Source: Uliginosibacterium aquaticum (lineage in GTDB: Bacteria > Pseudomonadota > Gammaproteobacteria > Burkholderiales > Rhodocyclaceae). From it: a stretch of 64,000 nucleotides of DNA. The translations under genes and the position numbers were made by a program. The stretch is from the NCBI RefSeq assembly GCF_012972705.2, contig NZ_JABCSC020000003.1, positions 434,001 to 498,000 on the forward strand, written 5' to 3'. The notes below the pieces were generated by a model, which ran no database searches, was not told where the DNA came from, and saw nothing but the letters and a program-made list of their open reading frames with translations. Positions 23,690 through 33,430 of the stretch are shown piece after piece. Position 1 is the first letter of the stretch. Each line of letters opens with the position of its first letter.

Positions 23690-25375
23690 TCAGCAATCCG
23701 ATGTCTGGCTGAGGGCCGGGAGCGCCTCGTTGCGTGCCGGGGCGCTACCAGTGGGGGCGTTCAGGGGCAGCTCCAGCACGAATTCGGCCCCTTGCTCAGG
23801 CTGGCTGTTGACGCTGATCCGCCCGCCGAGCATGCCGGTGACGATGTTGTAGACGATGGCGAGACCGAGACCGGAGCCACCCCGCCCGAGGCGGGTGGTG
23901 AAGAAGGGGTCGAAGATGTGTTCGCGCACTGTGGCGCTCATGCCAATGCCATCGTCACGCAGGCTGATCCGCACCATGCCGTCGTCCGCCAGCGCGGCGC
24001 TGAGCCAGATGTTGCCGCTGCTGCGGCCATCGAAGCCGTGCACCAGGGCGTTCAGCTCCAGATTGCTGATGACCTGGCCGAGCGGACCGGGGTAGCTGTC
24101 GAAGATCAGGCCCGGCGGGATGGCAACATGCACCGTATAGGGGCTGCGCTTGAAGTTCGGGCTCAGGGTCAGCTGCAGTTCGGCCATGAAAACGGCCAGA
24201 TCGAAGCGCCGGCGCTGCTCGCTGGTCTGGTCCACGGCCACCTGGCGGAATTTGTCGACCATTTCCACGGCGCGATTCACGTTGCGTTCGGCGATGTGCA
24301 GGCCTTCGCCGAGCGTGGCGAGAAACTCGTCAAGCTGGGTGCGGCGCAGCGCCGCCTGCCCCACTGCCTGGCTGAGGCTGCGATGATGATCGAGCAGGGT
24401 GCTGACCATGGTCAGGCTGGAACCGAGCGGGGTGTTCAGCTCGTGGGCGATGCCGGCCACCATGCGCCCCAGCGAGGCGAGGCGGTCGGCTTCGATCAGC
24501 TCGCTCTGGGCGCGCGACAGATTGTTGATCACTTCGGACAGGTGAAGGTTGCTCTCTTCCAGCTCGCGGGTGCGTTCGGCCACGCGCAGCTCCAGCCCGT
24601 CGGCATGTTCACGCAAGGCCTGCTGGCTGGCGGTGAGTTCGGAGAAGGCGCGGGCCAGCGCGACCCGGGTGGCCTCCATGCTCTGGGCGAGCTGACCCAG
24701 CTCGTCGCAGCGTTGCAGGTGGATCGGTTCGTCCAGTGCCTGGCGGGCGAGGCGGCCGGAGGCGCGCTTGAGATATTCGATGGGTCGCACCAGACGCCAC
24801 TGGAGAACGATGAAAGCCAGCAGCAGCGAGCTGGCCAGGCTGAGAGCGGTACGCAGCAGGATGCCGCGCTGGGCCGCTTCGGCACGCTGGCTGGCCTGCA
24901 GGGTGGAGAGGGAAAGCTCGAGGCTGCCGACCGGGCGGCCCTGATAGAGTACTTCGCGCTTGAGGCTGATGACTGCTTCGCCGGTTTCGAGTGGGCGCTG
25001 GTGCTCGAAGAAGGGTTTACTGCCGCGCGAATCCTGGACTCGCATGAGCTTTACGCGCGGATCGCGGAAGATGGCCTGGACGATCGGCTCGCCCAGCTCC
25101 GGATAGATCTGCCACAGGGCTTCGCGCAGGCTCTCTGCCCCCACCTCGGTGAGTTGCTGCAGATCGGTCTGCAGCTGCAGCATGTTTTCTTTCTCGATGG
25201 CCTTGGCTTCTTGCAGCGCCACCAGCCAGCCGGGCACGGCGAGGCCGAAAGCCACCGCCAGCATGATCAGCATGCGCAGGCCGAAGAGGCGCTCGAGCCA
25301 GCCGGCGCGGCCGGGCGTTGCGCCGGGGGGCGCCTGTTCTGCGGAAGGCTGGAAAGGGGGCGGGGTGTTTGTCAT
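23690..25375 (-). CDS. membrane sensor histidine kinase
   Basis: 561 residues. TM1 (about 34-54), periplasmic sensor (about 55-170), TM2 (about 172-192), HAMP-type linker, a coiled coil (240-295), phospho-acceptor His311 in GIAHELNTPLGSS, and an HATPase domain with N-box NLELNALVHG, DDGIGM and GGSGLGLAIV motifs. The HisKA segment has a long insert, as in the HPK4-like class. No response regulator is adjacent. The downstream gene encodes a binding-protein-like partner, suggesting an input module in which a periplasmic receptor feeds the kinase. Confidence 0.9.
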   Translation of the reverse strand: MTNTPPPFQPSAEQAPPGATPGRAGWLERLFGLRMLIMLAVAFGLAVPGWLVALQEAKAIEKENMLQLQTDLQQLTEVGAESLREALWQIYPELGEPIVQAIFRDPRVKLMRVQDSRGSKPFFEHQRPLETGEAVISLKREVLYQGRPVGSLELSLSTLQASQRAEAAQRGILLRTALSLASSLLLAFIVLQWRLVRPIEYLKRASGRLARQALDEPIHLQRCDELGQLAQSMEATRVALARAFSELTASQQALREHADGLELRVAERTRELEESNLHLSEVINNLSRAQSELIEADRLASLGRMVAGIAHELNTPLGSSLTMVSTLLDHHRSLSQAVGQAALRRTQLDEFLATLGEGLHIAERNVNRAVEMVDKFRQVAVDQTSEQRRRFDLAVFMAELQLTLSPNFKRSPYTVHVAIPPGLIFDSYPGPLGQVISNLELNALVHGFDGRSSGNIWLSAALADDGMVRISLRDDGIGMSATVREHIFDPFFTTRLGRGGSGLGLAIVYNIVTGMLGGRISVNSQPEQGAEFVLELPLNAPTGSAPARNEALPALSQTSDC

Positions 25376-25582
25376 CCACGTAGGCGCAGCGGTCCGGAAG
25401 CGGGGGAAGCCCGCCCGTGCAGCTTAGTGTCATCTGCCAGGGGCGGCCATTCAGGTTTCCCGTAGGGGCCATTCCTTGCAAGACCCGTGTGAGCCTTGAT
25501 CGCAGCCCTTGCACAGGGGGGGGGCCGAGGCCGGCATGGGCCCGGCTTGAGGGCTTGCTTGGCGCATCTTGCAAGCCCGTAC

Positions 25583-27568
25583 TCATTCAGGTGGGAGCGC
25601 TTCGCGCAGGCAATCGCGGCCGGCTTCCTTGGCGGCGTAGAGCGCGATATCCGCCGCGCGCAGGAGTTCTTCGGCCGTTGAACCATGTTTGAAGGCTTCG
25701 GCGAGGCCGGCGGAGAAGCGCACCGGCGGAAGGGTGGCGTGGGCCAGATGGATTGGGGTTTCACGAACTGAACGTGCCACCACTTCCATGCGCTCACGGG
25801 CTTCTTCGAGGCTGGCGCCGGGCATCACGACGACGAACTCCTCGCCGCCGAAACGGCAGGCCAGATCGGAGCTGCGCAGATGGGCGCGCAAGGTGATGGC
25901 GAGCTGGGCCAGCACCGCATCGCCGGCTTCGTGGCCCCAGCTGTCATTGACCTGCTTGAAGTGGTCTAGATCGAGCATCACCACGGCCAGCTTGCGGTGC
26001 TCGCGGGCGGCGCGGGCGAGTTCGCGCGGCAGGGCTTCATCCAGGTAGCGGCGGTTGAGCAGGCCGGTGAGCGGATCGCGCGTGGCCTGCTCATGCAGGG
26101 CTTCACGCAGGCGCACGTTGGAGAGGGCGAGCTTGAGGGTTTCGGCCACCATGCTGGCCAGGTGATTGATGCGTGCCCATTCTGTTTCGCTGCATTCGGC
26201 GGGGGCATGCATGCTGAGCAGGCCGAGGGTGTCGCCGAGTACGCGCAGCGGCAGGCACAGGGTGGCGCCCGGAGGGCTGCCTTCGAAATGCTTGCACAGC
26301 GGGCCTTCGTCGGCGAGGCGCACGGCGTGACGCTGACCACGGCGCATGCCCCAGCAACTGGTGCACGCAAAGTGGGCGGCAATGTGACCGCCATCTCCCC
26401 AGCGTGCCACCGTGCGCAGTTCGCTGCTGCCGGCATCCAGCACGGCCAGGGCGCCACCGCTACCGATCTTGAGGCGGGCCAGCACGTGTTCGACCACTTC
26501 AAAGGCTTCGCTCGAGTTCAGGCAGCTCTGCAGGCTTTCGTTGAGTTCGTTCAGACGGGTGAGGTCCGCCGCATGGCGCTCCAGCGCGCCGAGTGAGAGG
26601 GTGAGCTGCTGGTTGGTGTCGCGCAGCTGTTGCTGGGCCGCCCGCTCTTCGGTGATGTCGCGCACGATGCCGACCAGGCGCAGTGCTTCGCCGGGCTCGC
26701 CGCGTACGCATTCGCCGGTACTGGCCAGCCAGTGCACCGAGCCATCCGGCCACACCACGCGGTGCTCCAGTTCGTAGAGGCTGGTGCCGCTGCGCACGGC
26801 TTCGAGGTGGCTGCTGATGCGCTCACGGTCATCCGGATGTACGCAGGCCATGAAGGCTTCGTAGCGGTTGCTGAGATCGCGCAGGCGGAAACCGAAGAGC
26901 GGCTCGACTTCATCGGACCAGCTCATCTCCAGGCGATCGAGGTCCAGCTCCCAGCTGCCGATGCGTGCGGCACGCTGGGCCATGGCGTAGCGCGCCTCCG
27001 AGATGCGCAGACGCTGATAGGCCTCGGCCAGTTCGCTACTGCGCCGGGTGAGGTTGTCGTTTAGATCGTTGAGTGCGTCGAGCACGATCACGAGTGACTC
27101 GGTCTGGCCGGCGATCGAGAGCTGGTGTGCGGTGTCGGCGGACTCGCCGCGCTGGCGGGCGAGCACTTCCTGAGCCATGCGCATGTCGGTGCCGAGCACA
27201 TGGAAGATCAGCCACTTGGTGAGGAAGGGCAGTAGCCGGCCAATCGCCACGCCGGCCTGCAAGCCGGCCGTTTCGGCTACTTCGCGGACGATGCGGACTT
27301 GCTCGCGCAGCGATTCGTGGGCGTGGATGTGCGCCGCAGTGGCTTCCGGCTCCAGCGCGTATTGCGCCATGAGCTCTTCCTCGGTGCGGAAGTGGTAGCC
27401 GGTGTAGTCCTGCAGCTCGTCGAGCAGGCCCAGCAGGCGGGCCGGGTCTGAGCGGCCGGCCGAGATGCGTGCCAGCTCGTTGATGAGCTGGACGAGGCGG
27501 GCATGCTGCTGGTCAACCTCGTGCAGCCCGGTTTCGAAGCGGGCGGACCAGCTGAAGATGTCCTTCAT
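25583..27568 (-). CDS. hemerythrin-PAS-GAF-GGDEF diguanylate cyclase
   Basis: 661 residues from the ATG giving MKDIFSWSARFETG. Bacteriohemerythrin domain (1-135) with all di-iron ligands in place: His22, His59, Glu63, His80, His84, His123, Asp128. Then a short helix region, a PAS domain (about 200-310), a GAF domain (about 340-490) and a GGDEF domain (about 495-655) with an intact GGEEF active site and an RSSD product-inhibition site five residues before it. It should make c-di-GMP under control of O2 or NO bound by the iron centre. The frame is open a further 89 codons but overlaps the start of trhP. A possible source for the c-di-GMP read by the riboswitch at 2.7 kb. Confidence 0.93.
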   Translation of the reverse strand: MKDIFSWSARFETGLHEVDQQHARLVQLINELARISAGRSDPARLLGLLDELQDYTGYHFRTEEELMAQYALEPEATAAHIHAHESLREQVRIVREVAETAGLQAGVAIGRLLPFLTKWLIFHVLGTDMRMAQEVLARQRGESADTAHQLSIAGQTESLVIVLDALNDLNDNLTRRSSELAEAYQRLRISEARYAMAQRAARIGSWELDLDRLEMSWSDEVEPLFGFRLRDLSNRYEAFMACVHPDDRERISSHLEAVRSGTSLYELEHRVVWPDGSVHWLASTGECVRGEPGEALRLVGIVRDITEERAAQQQLRDTNQQLTLSLGALERHAADLTRLNELNESLQSCLNSSEAFEVVEHVLARLKIGSGGALAVLDAGSSELRTVARWGDGGHIAAHFACTSCWGMRRGQRHAVRLADEGPLCKHFEGSPPGATLCLPLRVLGDTLGLLSMHAPAECSETEWARINHLASMVAETLKLALSNVRLREALHEQATRDPLTGLLNRRYLDEALPRELARAAREHRKLAVVMLDLDHFKQVNDSWGHEAGDAVLAQLAITLRAHLRSSDLACRFGGEEFVVVMPGASLEEARERMEVVARSVRETPIHLAHATLPPVRFSAGLAEAFKHGSTAEELLRAADIALYAAKEAGRDCLREALPPE

Positions 27569-27776
27569 TTCGGTGACATCACCCACGGTGCAGATCTCCT
27601 TGCAGGGGACGGTGAAGGCATCCCCATGAAAATCAACGGTTTGTTGTGGGAAAGCTTTAATTTTGAGCGCCGTGAGGGTATTGCCGGAGGCGCGCGTGCG
27701 GGCTATCGACTCCCGAATCTCCCCGCCCGACTCCCTATAATGGCGCACCCCCGCAGAACCCCCGGAAAACCAGAAA

Positions 27777-29117
27777 ATGTCCTCCACTCCCCTTCGCCGC
27801 CCCGAGCTGCTGGCCCCGGCCGGCTCATTGGCCATGCTCGATACCGCCCTGGCCTACGGTGCCAATGCGATCTATGCCGGCCAGCCACGCTATTCGCTGC
27901 GGGTGCGCAACAATGATTTCGGTGATCTGGCCGTGCTCAAGACCGGCATCGACCGGGTACATGCGGCCGGCGGCCAGTTCTACCTCGTCTCCAACATCTA
28001 CCCGCACGGCGCCAAGCTCAAGACCTATCTCCGCGACATGGCACCGGTGATCGCGCTCAAACCGGATGCGCTGATCATGTCCGACCCTGGCCTGATGATG
28101 ATGGTGCGCGAAGAGTGGCCGGAGCAGGCGATCCACCTCTCGGTGCAATCCAACACGGTGAACGCGGCGGCGGTGAAGTTCTGGGCGCGGAATGGCGTCT
28201 CCCGCGTGATCCTGTCGCGCGAGCTGTCGCTCGACGAGGTGGCCGACATTCGCCAGGCCTGCCCGGAGACCGAGCTCGAAGTCTTCGTGCACGGCGCGCT
28301 GTGCATCGCCTATTCGGGGCGTTGCCTGCTCTCGGGCTACTTCAACCACCGCGATCCGAACCAGGGCAGCTGTACCAATTCCTGCCGCTGGGATTTCAAG
28401 GTGCATCAGGGGCGTGCCGACGCCAGTGGTGACGTGTTCCTGATCGAGGAGCGCGAGCGTCGTTCCGGCAGCTACAACGTGATCGAAGAGGATGAGCACG
28501 GCACCTACATCCTGAACTCGAAAGATTTGCGCGCGATCGAGCATGTGCAGCGGCTGGTCGAGATCGGCGTGGATTCGCTGAAGATCGAGGGGCGCACCAA
28601 GAGCCCGTATTACGTGGCTCGCGTGGCCCAGGCCTATCGCGCTGCGATTGATGCAGCGGTGGCGGGGCAGCCACTCGATCCGGCCCTGATCGACTCGCTC
28701 GACGGGCTGGCCAACCGGGGTTATACCGGCGGCTTCTTCGACCGCCACCAGGAGGCTTCGGCCTATCAGAACTATGCGCGCGGCAGCTCGGAATCCTCAC
28801 GCAGCCTGTATGTGGGAGACGTGGTGCAGTACGACGCGGCACGCGGCCTAGCCGAAGTAGTGGTGAAGAACCGCTTCGCCGTGGGGGACCGGCTGGAGCT
28901 GGTGCAGGCACAAGGCAACCGCGTGCTGGAACTCGAGCGCATGGAGCAGGCCGATGGCAGCGCCACGCCGATTGCTCCCGGCAGCGGCCACCGGGTGTGG
29001 ATCCCCTTGCCGGCAGACAGCGTGGGCGCCTTCCTGACCCGCTTTGTTAATAACGAGATCCCGGCGGCATCGCTTGACGAGGGCTGCGGCTCGGGGGCTT
29101 GTGAGGGCTGCGCCTGA
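27777..29117 (+). CDS. trhP: U32 family protein TrhP-like (tRNA uridine hydroxylation)
   Basis: 446 residues, close to E. coli YegQ/TrhP. The U32 signature EVFVHGALCIAYSGRCLLS is present near residues 167-185, followed by the Cys-rich NQGSCTNSCRWDF; early motifs are ELLAPAGSLAML and DAIY-like NAIYAGQPRYSLR. TrhP works with prephenate-derived hydroxyl donors to make 5-hydroxyuridine at the wobble position of tRNA; the cysteines probably hold an iron-sulfur cluster. Divergent from the GGDEF gene. An unusual C-terminal Gly/Cys cluster (EGCGSGACEGCA) may bind a further metal. Confidence 0.88.
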   Translation: MSSTPLRRPELLAPAGSLAMLDTALAYGANAIYAGQPRYSLRVRNNDFGDLAVLKTGIDRVHAAGGQFYLVSNIYPHGAKLKTYLRDMAPVIALKPDALIMSDPGLMMMVREEWPEQAIHLSVQSNTVNAAAVKFWARNGVSRVILSRELSLDEVADIRQACPETELEVFVHGALCIAYSGRCLLSGYFNHRDPNQGSCTNSCRWDFKVHQGRADASGDVFLIEERERRSGSYNVIEEDEHGTYILNSKDLRAIEHVQRLVEIGVDSLKIEGRTKSPYYVARVAQAYRAAIDAAVAGQPLDPALIDSLDGLANRGYTGGFFDRHQEASAYQNYARGSSESSRSLYVGDVVQYDAARGLAEVVVKNRFAVGDRLELVQAQGNRVLELERMEQADGSATPIAPGSGHRVWIPLPADSVGAFLTRFVNNEIPAASLDEGCGSGACEGCA

Positions 29118-29148
29118 GCGGACGCGGCGGCGCGGCGCCGGCGCACGT

Positions 29149-29556
29149 TTAGCTCTCGACCTTGCCCCGTCCGGCCTTCACCGAGGCGCGGTGGGCCTTT
29201 CCCTCCAGTCGCCGCTTGATTGAGCCGCGCGTGGGGCGGGTCGGCCGGCGAGCTTTGTGGGTGATGGCCGCGCTGGCAATGATCTCCTGCAGGCGGCGCA
29301 GCGCGTCTTCGCGGTTCTGCTCCAGGCTGCGGAACTGTTGCGCCTTGATGATCAGCACGCCCTCCTTGCTGATGCGCTGATCGCCCCGTTGCAGCAGGCG
29401 CTCACGCAGCCATTCCGGCAGGGAGGAGGCGGCGATGTCAAAGCGCAGATGCACCGCCGTCGAAACCTTGTTCACGTTCTGCCCGCCTGCGCCCTGGGCG
29501 CGGATGGCTGTGAATTCGACTTCTTCGGGACGCAGGTAATCCGGAGGGGCGGGCAT
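29149..29556 (-). CDS. arfB: ArfB (YaeJ) peptidyl-tRNA hydrolase, ribosome rescue
   Basis: 135 residues. Catalytic GGQ motif in [20 protein letters not shown] (residues 20-39) and a basic C-terminal tail (from about 95: [22 protein letters not shown]) that enters the empty mRNA channel of stalled ribosomes. Releases peptides from non-stop complexes independently of codon. Length and tail match the E. coli protein. Converges with trhP with a 31-base GC-rich gap. Confidence 0.95.
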   Translation of the reverse strand: MPAPPDYLRPEEVEFTAIRAQGAGGQNVNKVSTAVHLRFDIAASSLPEWLRERLLQRGDQRISKEGVLIIKAQQFRSLEQNREDALRRLQEIIASAAITHKARRPTRPTRGSIKRRLEGKAHRASVKAGRGKVES

Positions 29557-29710
29557 GCGGGCAGCTTCTCGGGCCGGGGATGGAGCCCAAGCATACGTCT
29601 GCGGGCACAGTCTGCAAGGCCAATGCGCTGATCCGGCCGGGCCTTGAGTCTGCTGCGAGGCGTGCGCGCCGTGGGCTAAGATCTGCCCACACTCATCCGG
29701 GGAGGCTCAC

Positions 29711-30343
29711 ATGAAGCGCGTAGTGGTTTGTCTGCTGGCCGCGATGGCCAGCCTGGCGGTGTCTGCCGAAGAGCTGGGTGGGCGCAATGCGCTGACAGTG
29801 TATGGCGGCTACCGCGTGGGGGGCAGCTTCACGGAAGTGGATACCGGCAACAGCCTCAAGCTGCAGAACTCGCCCGCCGTATCGCTGGCCGTTGATGTGG
29901 GCCTGGATCCGCAGCGGCAGTTGCAGGTCTTCCTGTCACGGCAGAGTTCGCATGTTGATTTTTCCCAGGTTGCAGCTCCCAAGACGAACACGCTGGGCAC
30001 CACGCGCCTGCCCTTCACGGCGACCTATCTGCATCTGGGGGGCACCTATTTCTTCGATGGCCCGATCGGTCAGGGGCCTTATGCCGTGGGCGGCCTCGGC
30101 GTAGCTGTGCTGCAGCTCGACGGCCCCGGCTATGGCGAGGAAGTGCTGCCCTCGATGAACCTGGGCTTTGGCTACCAGTGGTTGTTTGCACGCAATCTTG
30201 CGCTGCGCCTCGAAGGGCGTTATTACGCCAGCCTCATCGACAGCAGCGGCAGCCTGTTCTGCTCGGGGGGCTGCGTGGTTTCGATCAGCGGCCAGAGCCT
30301 GGGCCAGGGGGAGCTGCTGCTGGGGCTCTCGGTGCCGTTCTGA
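29711..30343 (+). CDS. small outer-membrane beta-barrel protein
   Basis: 210 residues. Signal peptide (about 1-19, ending VSA), then alternating strands such as ALTVYGGYRVGGSF, LGGTYFF, YAVGGLGVAVLQL, ALRLEGRYYASL and a last strand ending in GLSVPF with terminal Phe, as in OmpA/OmpW-like eight-stranded barrels. Two cysteines (FCSGGC, about 184-189) could form a disulfide in an extracellular loop. Ribosome site GGGGAGG before ATG. Function unknown; converges with the MscK-like gene with a 5-base gap. Confidence 0.75.
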   Translation: MKRVVVCLLAAMASLAVSAEELGGRNALTVYGGYRVGGSFTEVDTGNSLKLQNSPAVSLAVDVGLDPQRQLQVFLSRQSSHVDFSQVAAPKTNTLGTTRLPFTATYLHLGGTYFFDGPIGQGPYAVGGLGVAVLQLDGPGYGEEVLPSMNLGFGYQWLFARNLALRLEGRYYASLIDSSGSLFCSGGCVVSISGQSLGQGELLLGLSVPF

Positions 30344-30348
30344 GAAGC

Positions 30349-32691
30349 TCAGCCTTCCCGAGCCGGGCTGACGAGGGTCACCGGCAGGGGCTGGCTGGCG
30401 TCCAGATGCACGTCGCGCTGCGGATAGGCGATGACGATGCCCTGCTCGGAGAAGGTGTGCTCGATCATCCGGCGCAGATCGCTGGCCACCACCCGTGAGG
30501 TGACATTGGGCCCCATCTCCAGCCAGTAGTGCAGCGCGAAGACCTGCGCATCGGCCCCGAAATCCTCGAAGATCACTTCCGGCGCAGGGTCTTTGAGGAT
30601 CAGGCCGTGGCGCTGGGCGGCCTCGTCGAGCAGTTCGATCACGCGTTTGACCGGCGCGCCATAAGCCACGCCGACCCGTACCGTGAAACGCACACGCGGT
30701 GAGCTGTAAGTCCAGTTGGTGAGGTTCTGCTCGATGAAGCTGGCATTCGGCACGATGGTTTCGATGCCGTTGGCGTCGCGAAGGGTGGAGGCGCGGATGC
30801 CGATGTCCATTACGGTGCCGCTGATGCCACCGATCTCGATGATGTCACCAGGGCGGAAGGGGCGCTCGCCAAGGATCATTACGCCACTCATGAGGTTCTT
30901 GAGCAGGGTCTGCATGGCGAAACCGGCACCGATGGCGATGGCGCCGCCGAGGAAGGCGAAGACCGTGAGCGGGATGCGTGCCCAGGCCAGCACGATGATG
31001 CCCAGCACCATGAATTCCACCGTCAGCAGCCAGCGCCGCAGGATGCGCGCGTTTGAGTCGCTCCAGCCGAGCCGGGAGACGAGCAGGCGGCAGATCTGGC
31101 GCGCGAAGAGCAGGCAGCCGATGATCCCGGCCACGAAGGCGAGCAGTGCCGCCAGCACCTTGCCGATGGTGATCGAGCGTTTGCCGGTGATCTTGTTGCC
31201 ATCTACTTCGATGACATCTTCGACTGTCATCAGTTCGTAGTTCCAGGCTGCTTGCGCCCATTGGGTGAGGCGCAGTTGCCACTCATCGAGGCGTTCCGAG
31301 GCGCTCAGATCCTTGCGGGCTGTGCCGAGTTCTTCGTCGGTGTACACCAGCAAGGCTTCCATGCTCTCAAGCAGGGAATAGGCGCTGCGCTGCAAGGGCA
31401 GGGCTTCCTCGGCTGCGTTACGCAGGGCGATGAGGTGCTTCTGGGCGAGCGGATCGCTGGTGTCGGCAAGCAGGGTGTCGAGGCGCTGCAGGCGCAAGTC
31501 CAGCACGGTGCGCTGTTGCTCCAGGCCTCGGCGCCACATACTGATGAAGGGGCGCACCGTTTCGAGTGCTTCGCCAGCTTCCAGGCGATCACTCGTTTCG
31601 TCGCGGTGCAGACCCTGGTAACGGGCATTCCAGAGCCGGCGGTGGAGGCGCTGGGCGTCCGCCATGCCGCGCAGGAATTCGCCGCCATAGGTGCTGGCTT
31701 CGACGCGGGCGTTGGCGAGTTCCAGGCTGCGCGCTGCCTCGGTGAGCTGTGGGCTGGTATCGACCCGATTGCGGAGCTGCTCAAGTCTGGCCTGGGCCAG
31801 TTCGGCATTGTTGCTGCGCTGGAGCTGCTGCTGGGCCAGGGCCGTCCGCCGCTGTTCGATGCGGCTGAAGTCGGCATCCAGCTCGCTGTTGATGGTGGCG
31901 AATTCCTCCGCGCTGAAGCGATAGTCGGCGGCGGCCAGCTCGAGTTTGCGGCGGGCAAACTGGAGCTGATCCTGGGCGACGCCCAGCTCAGCCTCCTGCA
32001 GCTCCCCGATGGTCTGCAGCGTGGCTGCCGCGATCTGGGCCGTCTGGAGCTGGATCTGACTGAGCTCCCGGGCCCAGCCCTGATGCCCAGGGCTGGCGCT
32101 GAGCCCGAAGCGGCGTTCGGCGCTTTCGGTGAGCTTGCGGATTCGAGCTTCGGATTCTTTCACTTCACGGCTGGTGCGCTCGCTGAAAGTCTTCACCAGG
32201 GTTTCGCGGGCGCGCAGCGCGGTGAGGGATTGCTGGGCGTTGTCGCGTTCGGCACGGAAACGATCGAGGAGGCGGATTGGGTAGGGCGGCGTTTCGCTGA
32301 GGCCACTCCAGGCATGGATTTCCCTGTCCAGCGCAGCGCGGCTGGTGCGCACTTTGGCAAGGCGGGCGAGGTCGGCCAGCTGGCGGTCGATCAGGCTGAC
32401 GGAGAAGGCGATGCGCAGGTGGCGTTCGTCGAGCTCGGCCGCGGTGGCATCGCTCGGTGCACCGCTGGCGAGGCCGTCCGGCGCTTCCAGGCGTTGCAGG
32501 ACCTTGAGCAGGGCTGCCTGCTTTTCGCGCAGACGGCTGATCCGGCTGGCCGTGTCCTCAGCCTGGCTGACTGGTGCGGACTGGGGCGCTGCCGCGTGAG
32601 GCAGCAGTTTGAGCAAGCTCTGGGCGCCGGTCGGGGCACTCAGCAGACCACAGCACAACAGGGAGGAGGCCAGCAGGGCAAGACGTTTCAT
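30349..32691 (-). CDS. MscK/MscM-like mechanosensitive channel
   Basis: 780 residues. Signal peptide (1-23), a long periplasmic coiled-coil region (about 45-480, rich in Gln, Arg, Glu, Leu), about three to four transmembrane helices (about 505-600), and an MscS core (about 590-760) with the pore-lining GGAIAIGAGFAMQTLLKNLMSG and the beta-domain motif RPFRPGDIIEIGGISGTV. Such proteins gate ion flow in response to membrane tension, sometimes with ion specificity. It differs from E. coli MscK in length and has fewer inner TM helices. Monocistronic. With MscL it gives two tension valves in this window. Confidence 0.88.
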   Translation of the reverse strand: MKRLALLASSLLCCGLLSAPTGAQSLLKLLPHAAAPQSAPVSQAEDTASRISRLREKQAALLKVLQRLEAPDGLASGAPSDATAAELDERHLRIAFSVSLIDRQLADLARLAKVRTSRAALDREIHAWSGLSETPPYPIRLLDRFRAERDNAQQSLTALRARETLVKTFSERTSREVKESEARIRKLTESAERRFGLSASPGHQGWARELSQIQLQTAQIAAATLQTIGELQEAELGVAQDQLQFARRKLELAAADYRFSAEEFATINSELDADFSRIEQRRTALAQQQLQRSNNAELAQARLEQLRNRVDTSPQLTEAARSLELANARVEASTYGGEFLRGMADAQRLHRRLWNARYQGLHRDETSDRLEAGEALETVRPFISMWRRGLEQQRTVLDLRLQRLDTLLADTSDPLAQKHLIALRNAAEEALPLQRSAYSLLESMEALLVYTDEELGTARKDLSASERLDEWQLRLTQWAQAAWNYELMTVEDVIEVDGNKITGKRSITIGKVLAALLAFVAGIIGCLLFARQICRLLVSRLGWSDSNARILRRWLLTVEFMVLGIIVLAWARIPLTVFAFLGGAIAIGAGFAMQTLLKNLMSGVMILGERPFRPGDIIEIGGISGTVMDIGIRASTLRDANGIETIVPNASFIEQNLTNWTYSSPRVRFTVRVGVAYGAPVKRVIELLDEAAQRHGLILKDPAPEVIFEDFGADAQVFALHYWLEMGPNVTSRVVASDLRRMIEHTFSEQGIVIAYPQRDVHLDASQPLPVTLVSPAREG

Positions 32692-32745
32692 GCGCAGAAG
32701 ATTCCAGCGGGATATGAATGCCAGTGTAGCCCAAGGTGCTGCGCC

Positions 32746-33204
32746 CTAATGACAGAAGCGGCGCACGTCGTTCTCGGCCACCTCGCGGTCGTACTGGTCG
32801 AGTGGTTTGCCGTTGGCGTGCCGCACGGCGCCGCTCAGGATGTCGCGTGCCAGCCGGCAGCGTGAGGCGTCGGAACCGTCTTCGGTGCCGTTCGAGAGTG
32901 ATTTCGGCCGATCAGGCGCGCGCGAAGCCGGCGGTGTGGCGTACTGTTTTTCAAGCTGACGGCGACGTAACTGGGCTTCTTCCTCTTCCCAGTCGCGGGC
33001 CGGCTGCGAGGCGGAGGCCGCAGGTGTCAGCTTGAGCTCGGTGAGCTTGTTGCCCTCGCTGCCTTCCTTGCGCTCCGAGTAGTGGGTCTTGCCCTGAGCG
33101 TCCACCCACTTGTAGACCTGAGCCTGGCTGAATGCGGGCAGCATGCAGCCGGATAGCAGGAGGAACCGTCGGATGGCTTGGAGGAAACGCGTAGAGATGA
33201 GCAT
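32746..33204 (-). CDS. DUF4124 domain exported protein
   Basis: 152 residues. Signal peptide (about 1-29, ending SQA) then the DUF4124 motif QVYKWVDAQGKTHYSERKEG (residues 29-48), a charged linker and a C-terminal helix pair with two Cys (RCRLARDIL, RRFC) that may form a disulfide. DUF4124 proteins are common small periplasmic proteins of proteobacteria with unknown function. Lies 55 bases downstream of the small Ser/Gly-rich protein gene on the same strand, possibly as the third gene of that transcript. Confidence 0.8.
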   Translation of the reverse strand: MLISTRFLQAIRRFLLLSGCMLPAFSQAQVYKWVDAQGKTHYSERKEGSEGNKLTELKLTPAASASQPARDWEEEEAQLRRRQLEKQYATPPASRAPDRPKSLSNGTEDGSDASRCRLARDILSGAVRHANGKPLDQYDREVAENDVRRFCH

Positions 33205-33259
33205 CACTGGCCCTGTTGCGGCCGTTGCCTGCCGCGAAAGATGCCCGCACAGGCGGGCG

Positions 33260-33430
33260 CTATTTGTGGCTGCTGCCACCGCTCCAGCCACTGCCGCCGC
33301 CGGAGCTGTAGCCCGAAGAGTTGCCCCAGGAGCGATAGCTGCCACTGGAGATGTTGTCGACGTGTGAATTGATGCCGGTGGTGGCGAGCACCACGATGGT
33401 GGCATACAGGAAATAGACGATGCGGTGCAT
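33260..33430 (-). CDS. tiny Ser/Gly-rich single-span membrane protein, coupled to DUF4178 gene
   Basis: 56 residues, easily missed because of its length. MHRIVYFLYATIVVLATTGI forms one hydrophobic helix (residues 4-19), followed by a tail made mostly of Ser and Gly (SGSYRSWGNSSGYSSGGGS, then GWSGGSSHK). The ATG overlaps the TGA of the upstream DUF4178 gene (ATGA), which implies translational coupling and a shared role. The tail could be an exposed flexible or interaction segment. No function known. Confidence 0.75.
   Translation of the reverse strand: MHRIVYFLYATIVVLATTGINSHVDNISSGSYRSWGNSSGYSSGGGSGWSGGSSHK

Noticed and set aside
25516-25526. G-rich run upstream of the histidine kinase as a phase-variable tract
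   Set aside because: Short and not placed at a promoter or inside a gene.
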